This document shows, in pieces, positions 36,257 to 48,421 of a stretch of 64,000 bases of DNA. Position 1 is the first letter of the stretch. Every line of letters begins with the position of its first letter. Source of the DNA: Urechidicola croceus. Its GTDB lineage: Bacteria > Bacteroidota > Bacteroidia > Flavobacteriales > Flavobacteriaceae. A model generated the notes under the pieces. The model was not told the DNA's origin. It searched no databases and was given only the letters and a program-made list of their open reading frames with translations. The stretch is from contig CAJIZG010000001.1 of NCBI GenBank assembly GCA_905181865.1, positions 682,001 to 746,000 of the forward strand, in the 5' to 3' direction. Made by a program: the position numbers and the translations under genes.

Positions 36257-37957
36257 TCAATCAATAGCCAGCAATTCTAAACTATCTTGATATTGAATTA
36301 TAAATACTCCTTTATTCTCAGAACTTCCAAAAGGCCGTTTTTCATAGTCAAACTTTCTTATAATTCGTTGAGAAACCCCTTGTGAAGCTCCTTCATTAAA
36401 ATCGGAAGCATTTGAAAGCCTTAGTAAAGTATCATACATCACATCAAATCCTCTTATTGCATATTCAGAAGGACGCACATAGTTCTTTACCTTGTATCTT
36501 TTTTGAAAATATTGCGATTCTAAACTACTAATATCTGTAAACTCAGACGCAGCAAATGTGAATTTTAATCGCGCTAATTGATTACTACTCACATCTCTAA
36601 AATTATCACCCTTATTAAATGCAAATAGTCGAATAGCTCTTTTTTCTAGTGGCATTACTCCCAAGTTATTTACAACAGTGGTAGTTACAATATTATCGTC
36701 ACTAGCTAAAATAACCCAATTCCTCTTATGAATGGTATCTATTACCTCCATAAATCGATCGTTTGCAATGTATCCACTACTAGGTTTTAATACCGTAATA
36801 TCACCTATTGAATTTTTTCTAAATATGGATGATAATCTACCTATAGCTGCAGCAGAATTAGCACTATTGTCTCCAATTATAATTACTTTTTCATCCTCAT
36901 AATTATCCAATAAATAATTCGCCATTTTCTCATATAATAAACTTTTATCCGGTGCCGTCTTAATGAGATTATTTACTGAAATTTTATTCTGAGTATTAGA
37001 AAATATAGGAGCGACTACAGGCACATTGGATACCCCTCTAGAAACTTGTTTTGCCAAATTCATAAACAATGGGCCAACAATTACATCCACTTTCTCAAAG
37101 TTATAATTTTCAATTATCTTACTTGTTTTACTCGAACTTTCTTCAGTATCTATCACATCTAATTTAATCTGCATTCCCTGCTGCCGCAATGAATCAATAG
37201 CTATTAAAGCTCCCGCATGAAAATCAGACGTAATATTTAGCAGTTTATTATTCCAAATAAACGCTTCATTGTCAACGTCTATTGAATTTAGTTTGTAAGG
37301 CAGCATCAAAACAACATTCAACAATTTATTTGTAATACTATCTCTAAAAAGATTTAACTCACTCTCAACTTCAATTGACTTCTCCCCTATTTTAATATGC
37401 ATCCCCAATTTAAGTCCATCTTTCAATGTTGGATTCATAGCATAGAGTTCATCTTCGGTAATCTCATACTTTTTTGTTAAGTTGTATACCGTATCATCCT
37501 TTACAACTTCATGCATGATTGCATTTGAGTCTACGACCTCTTCAATCACCTCTGGTCCTTCTTTTTTTACAGGTATCTGAATGACTCTACCAATACTTAA
37601 AGCATCTCCAAACAAATTATTAATTTGCTTGATACCATCGACAGTTACCCCATATTTTTGCGCAATACTAAATAATGTCTCTTTCTTTAATACTGTATGA
37701 AAACCTTCATTTACAATAACTTTTGAAGTGTTTATATTTTTATTTGGCACAATTATAACAGCATTCTCTCCTGGATTTCTGGAAACATCTGGGTTTAACT
37801 GCATCAATTCTTTCGACTTAATGCCATAATCTTTGGCAATACTTTTAATAGTTTCACCTTGTTTTACCGTATGAGAAATATATCTTCGCTGCTGTCCACA
37901 GGCCGATAATATTATTAAAAATAAAAAATACAGTTTTAATCCTTTCATAAACTTCAA
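36257..37957 (-). CDS. LysM-domain lipoprotein with periplasmic-binding-like domain
   Basis: A 566-residue lipoprotein (signal ending FLIILSAC). Three LysM repeats follow (SHTVKQGETIKSIAKDYGIK; FHTVLKKETLFSIAQKYGVT; HEVVKDDTVYNLTKKYEIT), then a type 1 periplasmic-binding fold (VDVIVGPLFMNLAKQVSRG, VIIIGDNSANSAAAIGRL). LysM binds peptidoglycan; the binding domain suggests a scaffold or ligand-sensing envelope protein. It lies 43 bp after guaA and is probably in the same transcript. Confidence 0.88.
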   Translation of the reverse strand: MKFMKGLKLYFLFLIILSACGQQRRYISHTVKQGETIKSIAKDYGIKSKELMQLNPDVSRNPGENAVIIVPNKNINTSKVIVNEGFHTVLKKETLFSIAQKYGVTVDGIKQINNLFGDALSIGRVIQIPVKKEGPEVIEEVVDSNAIMHEVVKDDTVYNLTKKYEITEDELYAMNPTLKDGLKLGMHIKIGEKSIEVESELNLFRDSITNKLLNVVLMLPYKLNSIDVDNEAFIWNNKLLNITSDFHAGALIAIDSLRQQGMQIKLDVIDTEESSSKTSKIIENYNFEKVDVIVGPLFMNLAKQVSRGVSNVPVVAPIFSNTQNKISVNNLIKTAPDKSLLYEKMANYLLDNYEDEKVIIIGDNSANSAAAIGRLSSIFRKNSIGDITVLKPSSGYIANDRFMEVIDTIHKRNWVILASDDNIVTTTVVNNLGVMPLEKRAIRLFAFNKGDNFRDVSSNQLARLKFTFAASEFTDISSLESQYFQKRYKVKNYVRPSEYAIRGFDVMYDTLLRLSNASDFNEGASQGVSQRIIRKFDYEKRPFGSSENKGVFIIQYQDSLELLAID

Positions 37958-38000
37958 ATGTTATTGTCGATTACACTTTTTAAAATATAGGCCTTACTTC

Positions 38001-39533
38001 CTATTCCCACTCAATAGTTGCCGGGGGCTTAGAACTAATGTCGTACACTACTCTATTAACGCCTTTTACTCCGTTTATTATCTTATTCGATGTTTCTTGT
38101 AAAAATTTATATGGTAAATCTACCCAATCCGCTGTCATTCCATCAACAGACTCTACAGCTCTTAGTGCAACGCATTTTTCATACGTGCGCTCATCTCCCA
38201 TTACTCCAACAGAGTTTACGGGTAGTAACATAGCACCCGCTTGCCACACCTTATCATATAAACCCCATTTTTTTAGGCCATTTATAAAAATAGCATCTAC
38301 TTCCTGTAACATTCTAACTTTATCAGCAGTAATATCTCCTAATATTCTTATTCCCAAACCTGGTCCTGGAAAAGGGTGTCTTCCTAACAATTCTGGATCT
38401 ATTCCCATTGATTTTCCAACTCTACGAACTTCATCTTTAAAAATCATTCGCAATGGTTCTACCACTTTTAATTTCATAAAATCTGGCAGACCTCCAACAT
38501 TATGGTGACTTTTTATAGTGGCACTTGGCCCTCCAGTTGCAGAAACAGACTCTATAACATCTGGATAAATAGTTCCTTGTGCTAAAAACTTCACATCTTC
38601 TAACAAATGTGATTCATCATCAAACACTTCAATAAACACACGACCTATAATTTTACGCTTTCCTTCAGGATCGCTTTCTCCAGTAAGTTCAGACAAAAAT
38701 CGTTCCGAAGCATCTACTCCTTTTACATTCAACCCCATTCCTTCATACTGCTCCAAAACACTTTCAAATTCACCTTTCCGCAATAAACCGTTATTCACAA
38801 AAATACAATAGAGTTGATCACCGATAGCTCTGTCTAACAAAACAGCTGCAACCGTAGAATCTACTCCTCCAGAAAGTCCTAAAACAACTTTATCCTTCCC
38901 TATTTTTTCTTTTAATGCGGCTACTGTAGTTTCAACAAATGAATCTGGCGTCCAATCTTGGTTTAATCCTGCAATTTTCACTAAAAAATTCTCTAATAAT
39001 TGAGCACCATCGGTGGAATGATATACTTCTGGATGAAATTGTATTGCATATGTATCCTCTCCTTCAATCTTAAAGGCAGCATTGCTAACATCTTCTGTAC
39101 TGGCAATCATCTTATAATTTGACGGTAGAGAACTAATAGTATCACTATGACTCATCCAAACCTGGCTACCTTCGTTTATTCCTTCGAACAATAATTCCTT
39201 ATGATTTAAATAAGTTAAATGAGCCCTGCCATATTCACGTGAATTAGAAGCACCTACTTCACCTCCAAAATTATATGCTAAATATTGCGCTCCATAACAA
39301 ACACCTAATAAAGGTATCTTCCCTTTTATTTCTGATAAATCAGGATGTGGTGCATCTTTACTTCTTACAGAATGAGGGCTACCCGATAAAATAACCGCTT
39401 TGTAATCTGAAACGTTAAACTTTTTACTGTTGTATGGGTGTATTTCGCTGTATATGTTGAGCTCTCGAACTCTACGTGCAATTAATTGCGTGAACTGCGA
39501 ACCGAAATCTAAAATAAGTACTTTATGTTGCAT
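38001..39533 (-). CDS. guaA: GMP synthase (glutamine-hydrolysing)
   Basis: A 510-residue enzyme converting XMP to GMP. The glutaminase domain has [17 protein letters not shown] and [10 protein letters not shown]; the ATP pyrophosphatase has the P-loop [15 protein letters not shown]; the dimerisation domain ends [15 protein letters not shown], the family C-terminus. I use [17 protein letters not shown] as start, not the ORF-track start ten residues earlier, since it matches the family. A TATTTTTG element lies three bases before this ATG. Confidence 0.97.
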   Translation of the reverse strand: MQHKVLILDFGSQFTQLIARRVRELNIYSEIHPYNSKKFNVSDYKAVILSGSPHSVRSKDAPHPDLSEIKGKIPLLGVCYGAQYLAYNFGGEVGASNSREYGRAHLTYLNHKELLFEGINEGSQVWMSHSDTISSLPSNYKMIASTEDVSNAAFKIEGEDTYAIQFHPEVYHSTDGAQLLENFLVKIAGLNQDWTPDSFVETTVAALKEKIGKDKVVLGLSGGVDSTVAAVLLDRAIGDQLYCIFVNNGLLRKGEFESVLEQYEGMGLNVKGVDASERFLSELTGESDPEGKRKIIGRVFIEVFDDESHLLEDVKFLAQGTIYPDVIESVSATGGPSATIKSHHNVGGLPDFMKLKVVEPLRMIFKDEVRRVGKSMGIDPELLGRHPFPGPGLGIRILGDITADKVRMLQEVDAIFINGLKKWGLYDKVWQAGAMLLPVNSVGVMGDERTYEKCVALRAVESVDGMTADWVDLPYKFLQETSNKIINGVKGVNRVVYDISSKPPATIEWE

Positions 39534-39549
39534 GTGCAAAAATAGTATT

Positions 39550-39596
39550 AAAATCAAAAACACCCTACGAGGGTGCCTATAATTTTTCTAAAATTA
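39550..39596 (-). promoter_or_regulatory. guaA leader: promoter element and terminator-like hairpin
   Basis: On minus, TTTG (39614-39617), 17 bases, then TAATTTTA (39589-39596) form a plausible promoter. The predicted leader starts with CACCCT-CGT-AGGGTG followed by TTTTTG, a terminator-like hairpin before the guaA ATG. Confidence 0.4.
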
Positions 39597-39757
39597 CTAA
39601 TTGCTGTTTATATCAAATTTTAAAACAATATTACCTTCGATTTAGCGCAAAAAACAAAGCACACAGACAGGTCATAAACCATTATCAAAAATACAATGAA
39701 TAGCGTACGCTAAAAAAGCAATAGTTTCGCATTTAAAGTGGTTTTACGCCCTTTTAA

Positions 39758-41824
<2,067 letters not shown>

Positions 41825-41846
41825 TACTCTAAGGTTTATATAAAAA

Positions 41847-41878
41847 AACACACTTCTAAATAGGAGTGTGTTTTTTTT
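41847..41878 (+). terminator. gyrB terminator
   Basis: AACACACTTCT-AAAT-AGGAGTGTGTT, an 11-bp stem with one weak pair, followed by TTTTTTATA; 22 bp after the stop. Confidence 0.9.
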
Positions 41879-41933
41879 ATATATGAACTTCAATAGAATC
41901 GCTAAAATCAACCAAATACTAAGTTTATTAAAA

Positions 41934-42932
41934 ATGAAAATATATATTTTAATTTTTATCGGGGTATTCACCTTAATACTTAATGCAAAAGCTCAAGATG
42001 GCTTTGAAGGATACCTTCTAGCAGACAAAAATGATCGAGATCAGTTAATTGATGCTTATACTAACCCTGCAATGAAAGGTTTAATTTATAGCATGAATAA
42101 CGGTTGGTATCATACCGCAAAAGTGCATCACCCTTTTGGCTTTGATATTTCAATTGGCTTAAATGTATCTTCAGTGCCAGGAGAAGATGAAATGTTTAAT
42201 CTTTCAGGTTTAACGTCTATAAACACAGGTTCAATCGCAGCTGCCACTATTGCTGGTTCAGAAGATGCTACGCCACTTACAACTATTAATTTTACAGAGA
42301 ATAATATTACTTATGCTGCCACCTTTAATGCTCCAGGTGGTATAAAAGAGAGTTTGCCATTAAACGCGGTACCTGCCCCTGCAGTTCAATTAAATTTAGG
42401 GTTACCTGCGAAATTTGAAGTAAGCTTGCGCTTAGTTCCAAAAGTTGGTTCTGATAATGTAAAAGGAAATTTATTTGGTTTTGGCGCAAAGAAAGAAATA
42501 ACAGATTGGTTTGGACCTGTAGGTAAAACACCTCTTCACGTTTCTTTACTTGCAGCATATACAACTATGAATGTAGACTATACTATTACAAACAGTGGAG
42601 CCATAAATGTTATCAATGGTATTGCTAAATTTAGTTTAAACTCATACACAATTCAAGCGATCACTTCTTTAAATTTCCCTATAATAAACGTATATGGAGG
42701 TGTAGGATATGGTGCTGGAAATTCAACGCTTAAAATGTTAGGAGATTATACGTTAACATACGTAACTCAATCTAGAACTATCTCAAATCCGATAGATTCA
42801 AAGTTTGATGCAAGCGGGTTTAGAACGACCCTTGGAGCGCGACTAAGTTTAGGTGTTTTTAAGGTTTTTGGAAGCTATACATTAAAAGAATACAACGCTG
42901 CAAATTTAGGTGTAGCAATTAGTATTAGATAA
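41934..42932 (+). CDS. DUF6588-type outer-membrane-like protein
   Basis: A protein of about 332 residues with signal peptide MKIYILIFIGVFTLILNAKAQ, which makes the ATG at 41934 preferable to the ORF-track start. The mature part is beta-rich with LPLNAVPAPAVQLNLGLPAKFEVSLRL and ends YNAANLGVAISIR, consistent with a barrel. I recall such proteins as DUF6588; function unknown. It stands alone between gyrB and mdh. Confidence 0.75.
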   Translation: MKIYILIFIGVFTLILNAKAQDGFEGYLLADKNDRDQLIDAYTNPAMKGLIYSMNNGWYHTAKVHHPFGFDISIGLNVSSVPGEDEMFNLSGLTSINTGSIAAATIAGSEDATPLTTINFTENNITYAATFNAPGGIKESLPLNAVPAPAVQLNLGLPAKFEVSLRLVPKVGSDNVKGNLFGFGAKKEITDWFGPVGKTPLHVSLLAAYTTMNVDYTITNSGAINVINGIAKFSLNSYTIQAITSLNFPIINVYGGVGYGAGNSTLKMLGDYTLTYVTQSRTISNPIDSKFDASGFRTTLGARLSLGVFKVFGSYTLKEYNAANLGVAISIR

Positions 42933-43061
42933 TACTATCAAAATATAACAAAAAACGACCGCTAGTTTAGGTGCTTTTTTTTGCTTTAAATTAACTAAAA
43001 CCTTGGCTAAGAATTGTATTTTAGCGCCGTAAATATTCAAAAATAATTAAAAAATAAAAAT

Positions 43062-43985
43062 ATGAAAGTTACAGTTGTTGGTGCAGGTGCAGTAGGTGCG
43101 AGTTGTGCTGAGTATATTGCAATAAAAGATTTCGCTTCTGAAGTCGTAATATTAGATATCAAAGAAGGATTTGCAGAAGGGAAAGCAATGGATTTAATGC
43201 AAACGGCCTCTTTAAATGGATTTGATTCTAAAATCATTGGAACAACAGGTGATTATTCTAAAACAGCAGGAAGTGACGTTGCTGTTATTACAAGTGGTAT
43301 TCCACGTAAGCCAGGAATGACACGTGAAGAGTTGATCGGAATTAATGCAGGAATTGTAAAGACTGTTGCTACTAGTTTAATTGAGCATTCACCAAACGTG
43401 ATTATCATTGTAGTTAGTAATCCAATGGACACCATGACTTACTTAGCTCATAAAGCAACGGGATTACCTAGAAACCAAATTATTGGAATGGGTGGTGCAC
43501 TAGACTCTGCACGTTTTAAATATAGATTGGCTGAAGCACTAGAAGCTCCTATTTCTGATGTTGACGGAATGGTTATTGGTGGCCACAGTGATACCGGAAT
43601 GATTCCTTTAATAAGATTAGCGGTACGAAATAGCGTAAATGTCTCTGAATTTTTATCAGAAGAAAGATTAGAGCAAGTTGCTGCTGACACGAAAGTTGGT
43701 GGTGCTACTTTAACTGGATTATTAGGAACAAGTGCTTGGTATGCTCCTGGAGCTGCTGTCTCTGAAATGGTAAAAGCAATTGCCTTAGATACTAAAAAAA
43801 TATTTCCATGTTCTACCCTACTTGAAGGAGAATATGGAATGAGCGATATCTGTATCGGAGTTCCTGTTGTATTAGGGAAAAACGGAATTGAAAAAATTAT
43901 TTCTATCGAATTAAACGACGCTGAAAAAGAAAAACTTACTGAAAGTGCCGAAGGTGTTAGAAAAACAAATGGATTATTAGGGTAA
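43062..43985 (+). CDS. mdh: Malate dehydrogenase
   Basis: A 307-residue NAD-dependent enzyme of the LDH-like MDH type. The Rossmann motif GAGAVGASCAEY, the substrate Arg in IPRKPGMTREEL, VVSNPMDTMTYL, and the catalytic His in IGGHSDTGMIPL are intact. It catalyses malate to oxaloacetate in the TCA cycle. Length is normal and a clear terminator follows. Confidence 0.97.
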   Translation: MKVTVVGAGAVGASCAEYIAIKDFASEVVILDIKEGFAEGKAMDLMQTASLNGFDSKIIGTTGDYSKTAGSDVAVITSGIPRKPGMTREELIGINAGIVKTVATSLIEHSPNVIIIVVSNPMDTMTYLAHKATGLPRNQIIGMGGALDSARFKYRLAEALEAPISDVDGMVIGGHSDTGMIPLIRLAVRNSVNVSEFLSEERLEQVAADTKVGGATLTGLLGTSAWYAPGAAVSEMVKAIALDTKKIFPCSTLLEGEYGMSDICIGVPVVLGKNGIEKIISIELNDAEKEKLTESAEGVRKTNGLLG

Positions 43986-44006
43986 TTAACCATTTAAAAC
44001 AATGCT

Positions 44007-44043
44007 AAAAACCTCATCAAATCAATTTGTTGAGGTTTTTTAT
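44007..44043 (+). terminator. mdh terminator
   Basis: AAAAACCTCA and TGAGGTTTTT form a 10-bp stem, with the T-run continuing after it, 21 bp after the mdh stop. Confidence 0.85.
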
Positions 44044-44165
44044 TTCAACAAAAACGTCACCTCTTTATTTACCGTTCAATTTATCTCAAAATATAGTAGC
44101 AATTCCTAATGGAAATTATATATTTGCTCGTTTATTAAAAAATAGAAGATTTAAATCAATTAACA

Positions 44166-47129
44166 ATGCAAAACAAAGGACTTATTAAGTTATTTGCTAT
44201 CCTTTTCGGATTAGTAAGTTTGTACCAACTATCATTTACTTGGTTCGCAAAAAATGTAACAGATGATGCAAAAGAATTTGCCATTGTAAAGGCTGACGGT
44301 GATGTTTCCAAAATAGCACAGTTTGAGAGAACTTATTTGGATTCTGTCTCAAATGACACTATTCTTTTAGGTAAATTCACCTACAACGATATTAAAGATA
44401 AGGCTATGAATTTAGGCTTAGATTTAAAAGGTGGAATCAATGCCATTTTAGAAATATCCGTAAAAGATATTCTTGTTGGCTTATCAAACAACTCTAAAAA
44501 CGCGGTATTTAATGAAGCTTTAGCGGCTGCATCGATTACTCAAAAAAATAGTAACGACACGTTTTTAAGTATTTTCTTTGACGAATTTGAAAAAGCAAGT
44601 AACGGAACAGTTAACTTAAGTGATCCAAGTATCTTTGGAAACAAATCTTTAAGTGATAAAATTAATTTCAAATTGAACAATGATGAGGTTAAGCCTATTA
44701 TTGAAGATGAAATTAATGCATCTATCTCTACTGCTTTTCAAGTATTAAGAAATAGAATTGACAAGTTTGGTGTTACACAACCAAACATTCAACGTATTGG
44801 TTCTTCTGGTAGAATCTTAATTGAATTGCCTGGAGCAAAAGATATTGATCGTGTTGAAAAATTATTACAGAGTACGGCTGAATTACAATTTTGGGAAGTT
44901 TACCCAAATACTGAAATTCAAAGTTTCTTATATGCTGCTGATACTAAGACTGGAGAATTATTTGCAAATACTTCAGAAGAAGTAAAAGATTCTACAGCAA
45001 CTGACAATCTTGATGATTTATTGGGAGAAGTTTCTGATTCTATTACAGCACCAAAAAAAGAAAATAGATTATTTGCATATTTATATCCAAACGTTGCTCA
45101 AAGTGCCAATCAAGCAAGTTCATTAATCGGACAATCTGCTATTATTGACACCGCTCGTGTAAATTCTTTCTTAGGGATGAAAGAGGTACGTGCTTTATTA
45201 CCGTCAGAATTGCGTTATGTGAAATTCTTATGGGATTCTAAAGCAAACGGAGAAGTTTTAGGATTGTATGCTATTAAATCTAACCGTGAAGATATCGCTC
45301 CTATTGAAGGTGACGTAATCGATGATGCACGTCAAGAATTTGACCCTTATACTTCTGAACCACAAGTGAGCATGTCTATGAACTCTATTGGTACAAAATT
45401 GTGGGCTACAATGACAACTAAAAATGCTAACGGAGGATTCGTAGCAGTTGTCTTAGATAACGAAGTTCATTCTGCACCTAGAGTAAATGATCCAATTTTA
45501 GCAGGAAATACTTCTATTTCTGGCGGTACAATGAGTATTATAGAAGCAGAGGATTTAGCAAACGTATTAAAGGCGGGTAAACTTCCTGCAGCAGCACATA
45601 TTGTGCAAAAAGCAGTGGTTGGTCCATCTTTAGGTAAAGAAGCAATTGATAGTAGTTTTAGATCTTTCGGTTTAGCGCTTATCCTTGTTTTACTTTGGAT
45701 GGTATTCTATTATGGTAAAGCAGGTTTATTTGCAAATATTGCCTTGGCTGTAAATATCTTATTCTTGTTTGGTTGGTTGGCTTCATTCGGAGCGGTATTG
45801 ACCTTACCTGGAATTGCAGGTATTATCTTAACCATTGGTATGTCTGTTGATGCGAACGTAATTATATTTGAGCGGATCAAAGAAGAATTATCGGGAGGCA
45901 AAGGATTGAAAGAAGCCATTGCTGGTGGGTTCAGTTTTAAAGGAGCCTTGTCTGCAATCTTAGATGCGAACGTAACTACATTCTTAACGGGTGTAATCTT
46001 ATTTATATTCGGTACAGGTCCAATTAAAGGATTTGCTTACACATTAATGCTAGGTATTGTTACTTCTTTCTTTACTGCGGTATTTATTACTAGAATCATC
46101 TTAAACTGGTACACAAACAAAAACAGTGCACTAACATTCAATACAACAACTACCAAATCTTGGTTCCAAAATATCAATGTTGACTTCTTAAAAAAACGTA
46201 AACTAGCATACGTTATATCAGCAGCCGTTATTTTAATTGGTTTAGGTTCTTTGTTTACTAATAGTTTAAATTACGGTGTTGATTTTGTCGGAGGACGTTC
46301 TTATGAGGTTCAATTCGACAAACCTTTAAGTCCTACTGAAGTTAGAGAAACGTTAAAAGGAGTATTTAAAGATCCGCCAGAAGTCAAAACATATGGTAAC
46401 GACTCTAAGTTAAAAATTACTACAAAATACAGAATCGAAGAAGAAGGAAATGAAGTTGATGATGAAGTAACTGCTTTATTATTTGGTGGATTACAGTCAT
46501 TCTTGCCAGACGGAACTTCTTTAGAAACGTTTAAAGGTGGTTTTGAAGGTCAAACAATTGGTATCTTCAGTGAAATCAAAGTAGAGCCAACTATTGCCGA
46601 TGATATTAAAACCGCAGCGAAATGGGCGATCTTCGGATCTCTATTAGTGGTGTTCTTATATATCTTAGTAAGATTTAGAAAATGGCAATATAGTTTAGGT
46701 GCAGTTGTAGCCGTTTTCCATGATGTATTAATTGTATTAGCTATCTTCTCATTGTTATACAAATACCTACCATTTGATATGGAAATTGGACAATCATTTA
46801 TTGCTGCAATCCTGACAGTAGTTGGATATTCCTTGAATGATACGGTGGTAATTTTTGATAGAATTAGAGAATATACAAGCCAACACAGTTCTTGGAAATA
46901 TTCAAAAATTGTAAACAGTGCCTTAAGTAATACATTAGGAAGAACCATTAATACTTCAATTACAACATTAGTCGTATTATTATCAATCTTCTTATTTGGT
47001 GGAGACTCTATTAGAGGGTTTATGTTTGCCTTGATTGTTGGGGTGATTGTGGGTACATACTCATCGTTATTCATTGCATCACCAATTATGTATGATACAT
47101 CTAAAAAATTAGATAGTAAGAACAAATAA
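44166..47129 (+). CDS. secDF: Fused protein-export membrane protein SecDF
   Basis: A 987-residue fusion of SecD and SecF, which use proton motive force to finish Sec translocation. SecD features include LGLDLKGGINAILEI, TPFQ-region strands and TIGMSVDANVIIFERIKEEL. SecF begins near residue 680 with LNYGVDFVGGRSYEV and contains GYSLNDTVVIFDRIRE. About 12 membrane helices are visible. The fused form is common in Bacteroidota. It is monocistronic and flanked by terminators. Confidence 0.97.
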   Translation: MQNKGLIKLFAILFGLVSLYQLSFTWFAKNVTDDAKEFAIVKADGDVSKIAQFERTYLDSVSNDTILLGKFTYNDIKDKAMNLGLDLKGGINAILEISVKDILVGLSNNSKNAVFNEALAAASITQKNSNDTFLSIFFDEFEKASNGTVNLSDPSIFGNKSLSDKINFKLNNDEVKPIIEDEINASISTAFQVLRNRIDKFGVTQPNIQRIGSSGRILIELPGAKDIDRVEKLLQSTAELQFWEVYPNTEIQSFLYAADTKTGELFANTSEEVKDSTATDNLDDLLGEVSDSITAPKKENRLFAYLYPNVAQSANQASSLIGQSAIIDTARVNSFLGMKEVRALLPSELRYVKFLWDSKANGEVLGLYAIKSNREDIAPIEGDVIDDARQEFDPYTSEPQVSMSMNSIGTKLWATMTTKNANGGFVAVVLDNEVHSAPRVNDPILAGNTSISGGTMSIIEAEDLANVLKAGKLPAAAHIVQKAVVGPSLGKEAIDSSFRSFGLALILVLLWMVFYYGKAGLFANIALAVNILFLFGWLASFGAVLTLPGIAGIILTIGMSVDANVIIFERIKEELSGGKGLKEAIAGGFSFKGALSAILDANVTTFLTGVILFIFGTGPIKGFAYTLMLGIVTSFFTAVFITRIILNWYTNKNSALTFNTTTTKSWFQNINVDFLKKRKLAYVISAAVILIGLGSLFTNSLNYGVDFVGGRSYEVQFDKPLSPTEVRETLKGVFKDPPEVKTYGNDSKLKITTKYRIEEEGNEVDDEVTALLFGGLQSFLPDGTSLETFKGGFEGQTIGIFSEIKVEPTIADDIKTAAKWAIFGSLLVVFLYILVRFRKWQYSLGAVVAVFHDVLIVLAIFSLLYKYLPFDMEIGQSFIAAILTVVGYSLNDTVVIFDRIREYTSQHSSWKYSKIVNSALSNTLGRTINTSITTLVVLLSIFLFGGDSIRGFMFALIVGVIVGTYSSLFIASPIMYDTSKKLDSKNK

Positions 47130-47153
47130 TCTCTTCTTACAAATAACCTATAG

Positions 47154-47180
47154 AACCGTCTCACTTTGAGGCGGTTTTTT
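47154..47180 (+). terminator. secDF terminator
   Basis: AACCGTCTC-ACTTT-GAGGCGGTT (one G-T pair) followed by TTTT; it is directly followed by the TATTTTTG -7 element (47183-47190) of the next gene. Confidence 0.85.
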
Positions 47181-47211
47181 GTTATTTTTGCATTCTCTTA
47201 ATCAAAATAAT

Positions 47212-48324
47212 ATGAGTACCGTTAAATTACACAACAAGTATTTCGCGCCCTATTTATCTAAAGAAAAGATTGACAATATTACACAAACTTTGGTAAATCA
47301 AATTGCAAAAGATTGTGGTAATGAAATACCAATTTTTATTGGAATCCTTAATGGTTCATTCATGTTTGCAGCAGACTTCATTCGAAAATACCCGCGAGCT
47401 TGTGAAATATCGTTTGTAAAGTTAGCGTCTTATGTGGGTACAAGTTCAACCGGTACAGTTTCTCAACTTGTTGGAATTAATGAAGATTTAACAGGTCGTA
47501 CAGTCATCATTCTTGAAGACATCATTGACACGGGGAGCACATTGCAAAAAATCTATGAAATTTTTAAAGACAAAAATGTAGGAACACTAAAAATAGCAAC
47601 CTTATTTTTTAAACCCACTGTTTTCAAAAAGGAATTACCTATTGATTATATTGGCCTCTCTATTCCTGATGAATTTATTGTCGGATACGGCTTAGACTAC
47701 AATAATTTAGGAAGAAACATCGATAGTATTTATAAAATAACTACACCAAAAATGACAAACATCGTATTATTCGGTCCTCCAGGAGCAGGGAAAGGAACTC
47801 AGGCAGATTTATTAAAAGACAACTATAATTTAGTTCATATCTCTACAGGGGATGTTTTTAGATACAATATCAAAAACGAAACTGAACTCGGGTTATTGGC
47901 AAAGTCTTATATCAACGCTGGTAATTTAGTGCCAGATGAAGTAACTATAAACATGTTACAAGCAGAAGTTGAAAAAAATGCGGATGTTAAAGGATTTATT
48001 TTTGATGGATTTCCAAGAACCTCTTCTCAAGCTGAAGCGTTAGATGCTTTTTTAGCGACTAAAGGAGAAACAATAAACGGTATGATTGCTTTAGAAGTTT
48101 CTGAAGATTTATTGGTAGATCGTTTATTAGAAAGAGGTAAAACAAGTGGACGCCCAGACGACCAAGACGAATCTAAAATTCGCAATCGTTTTAACGAATA
48201 CAATACTAAAACTGCCATACTTAAAGATTACTACGCGAAACAAAATAAATATTTTGGCGTTGACGGCGTGGGATCTATTGAAGATATTACTGATAGATTG
48301 AGTACTATTATTGATACTTTATAG
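47212..48324 (+). CDS. hpt-adk: Fused hypoxanthine phosphoribosyltransferase / adenylate kinase
   Basis: A 370-residue fusion, start MSTVKLHNK (the ORF track adds 11 codons). Residues ~1-178 are HPRT with the PRPP loop VIILEDIIDTGSTLQ. Residues ~181-370 are adenylate kinase with P-loop GPPGAGKGTQADLL, GDVFRYNIK, FDGFPRTSSQAEAL and a short lid (ERGKTSGRPDDQDE). HPRT makes IMP/GMP from bases using PRPP, and Adk balances AMP, ADP and ATP. The internal Met at the Adk start (KMTNIVLFGPP) could also allow separate initiation. Confidence 0.95.
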   Translation: MSTVKLHNKYFAPYLSKEKIDNITQTLVNQIAKDCGNEIPIFIGILNGSFMFAADFIRKYPRACEISFVKLASYVGTSSTGTVSQLVGINEDLTGRTVIILEDIIDTGSTLQKIYEIFKDKNVGTLKIATLFFKPTVFKKELPIDYIGLSIPDEFIVGYGLDYNNLGRNIDSIYKITTPKMTNIVLFGPPGAGKGTQADLLKDNYNLVHISTGDVFRYNIKNETELGLLAKSYINAGNLVPDEVTINMLQAEVEKNADVKGFIFDGFPRTSSQAEALDAFLATKGETINGMIALEVSEDLLVDRLLERGKTSGRPDDQDESKIRNRFNEYNTKTAILKDYYAKQNKYFGVDGVGSIEDITDRLSTIIDTL

Positions 48325-48377
48325 CATGTAATGCTTGCTTTAATGTAAGAATTACATACTATTATTTATTTGCAAAA

Positions 48378-48406
48378 TAAAGATTCTTGCCAAGGCAGGA
48401 ATGACA
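48378..48406. repeat. REP-like palindrome before obg
   Basis: AAGATTCTTGCCAAGGCAGGAATGAC, a copy of the GCAGGAAT family, in the 97-bp hpt-adk/obg gap. Confidence 0.65.
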
Positions 48407-48421
48407 TAAAGGTTTAAAAGC

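Noticed and set aside
42945-42980. Terminator after the DUF6588 gene
   Set aside because: AAAACGACC and GGTGCTTTT pair only with two mismatches; too weak to list as a feature.
43448-43993. 181-codon minus ORF over mdh
   Set aside because: It lies entirely antisense to a well-conserved malate dehydrogenase.
46550-47164. 204-codon minus ORF over the end of secDF
   Set aside because: Shadow of SecF helices; its hydrophobic composition mirrors the sense strand.
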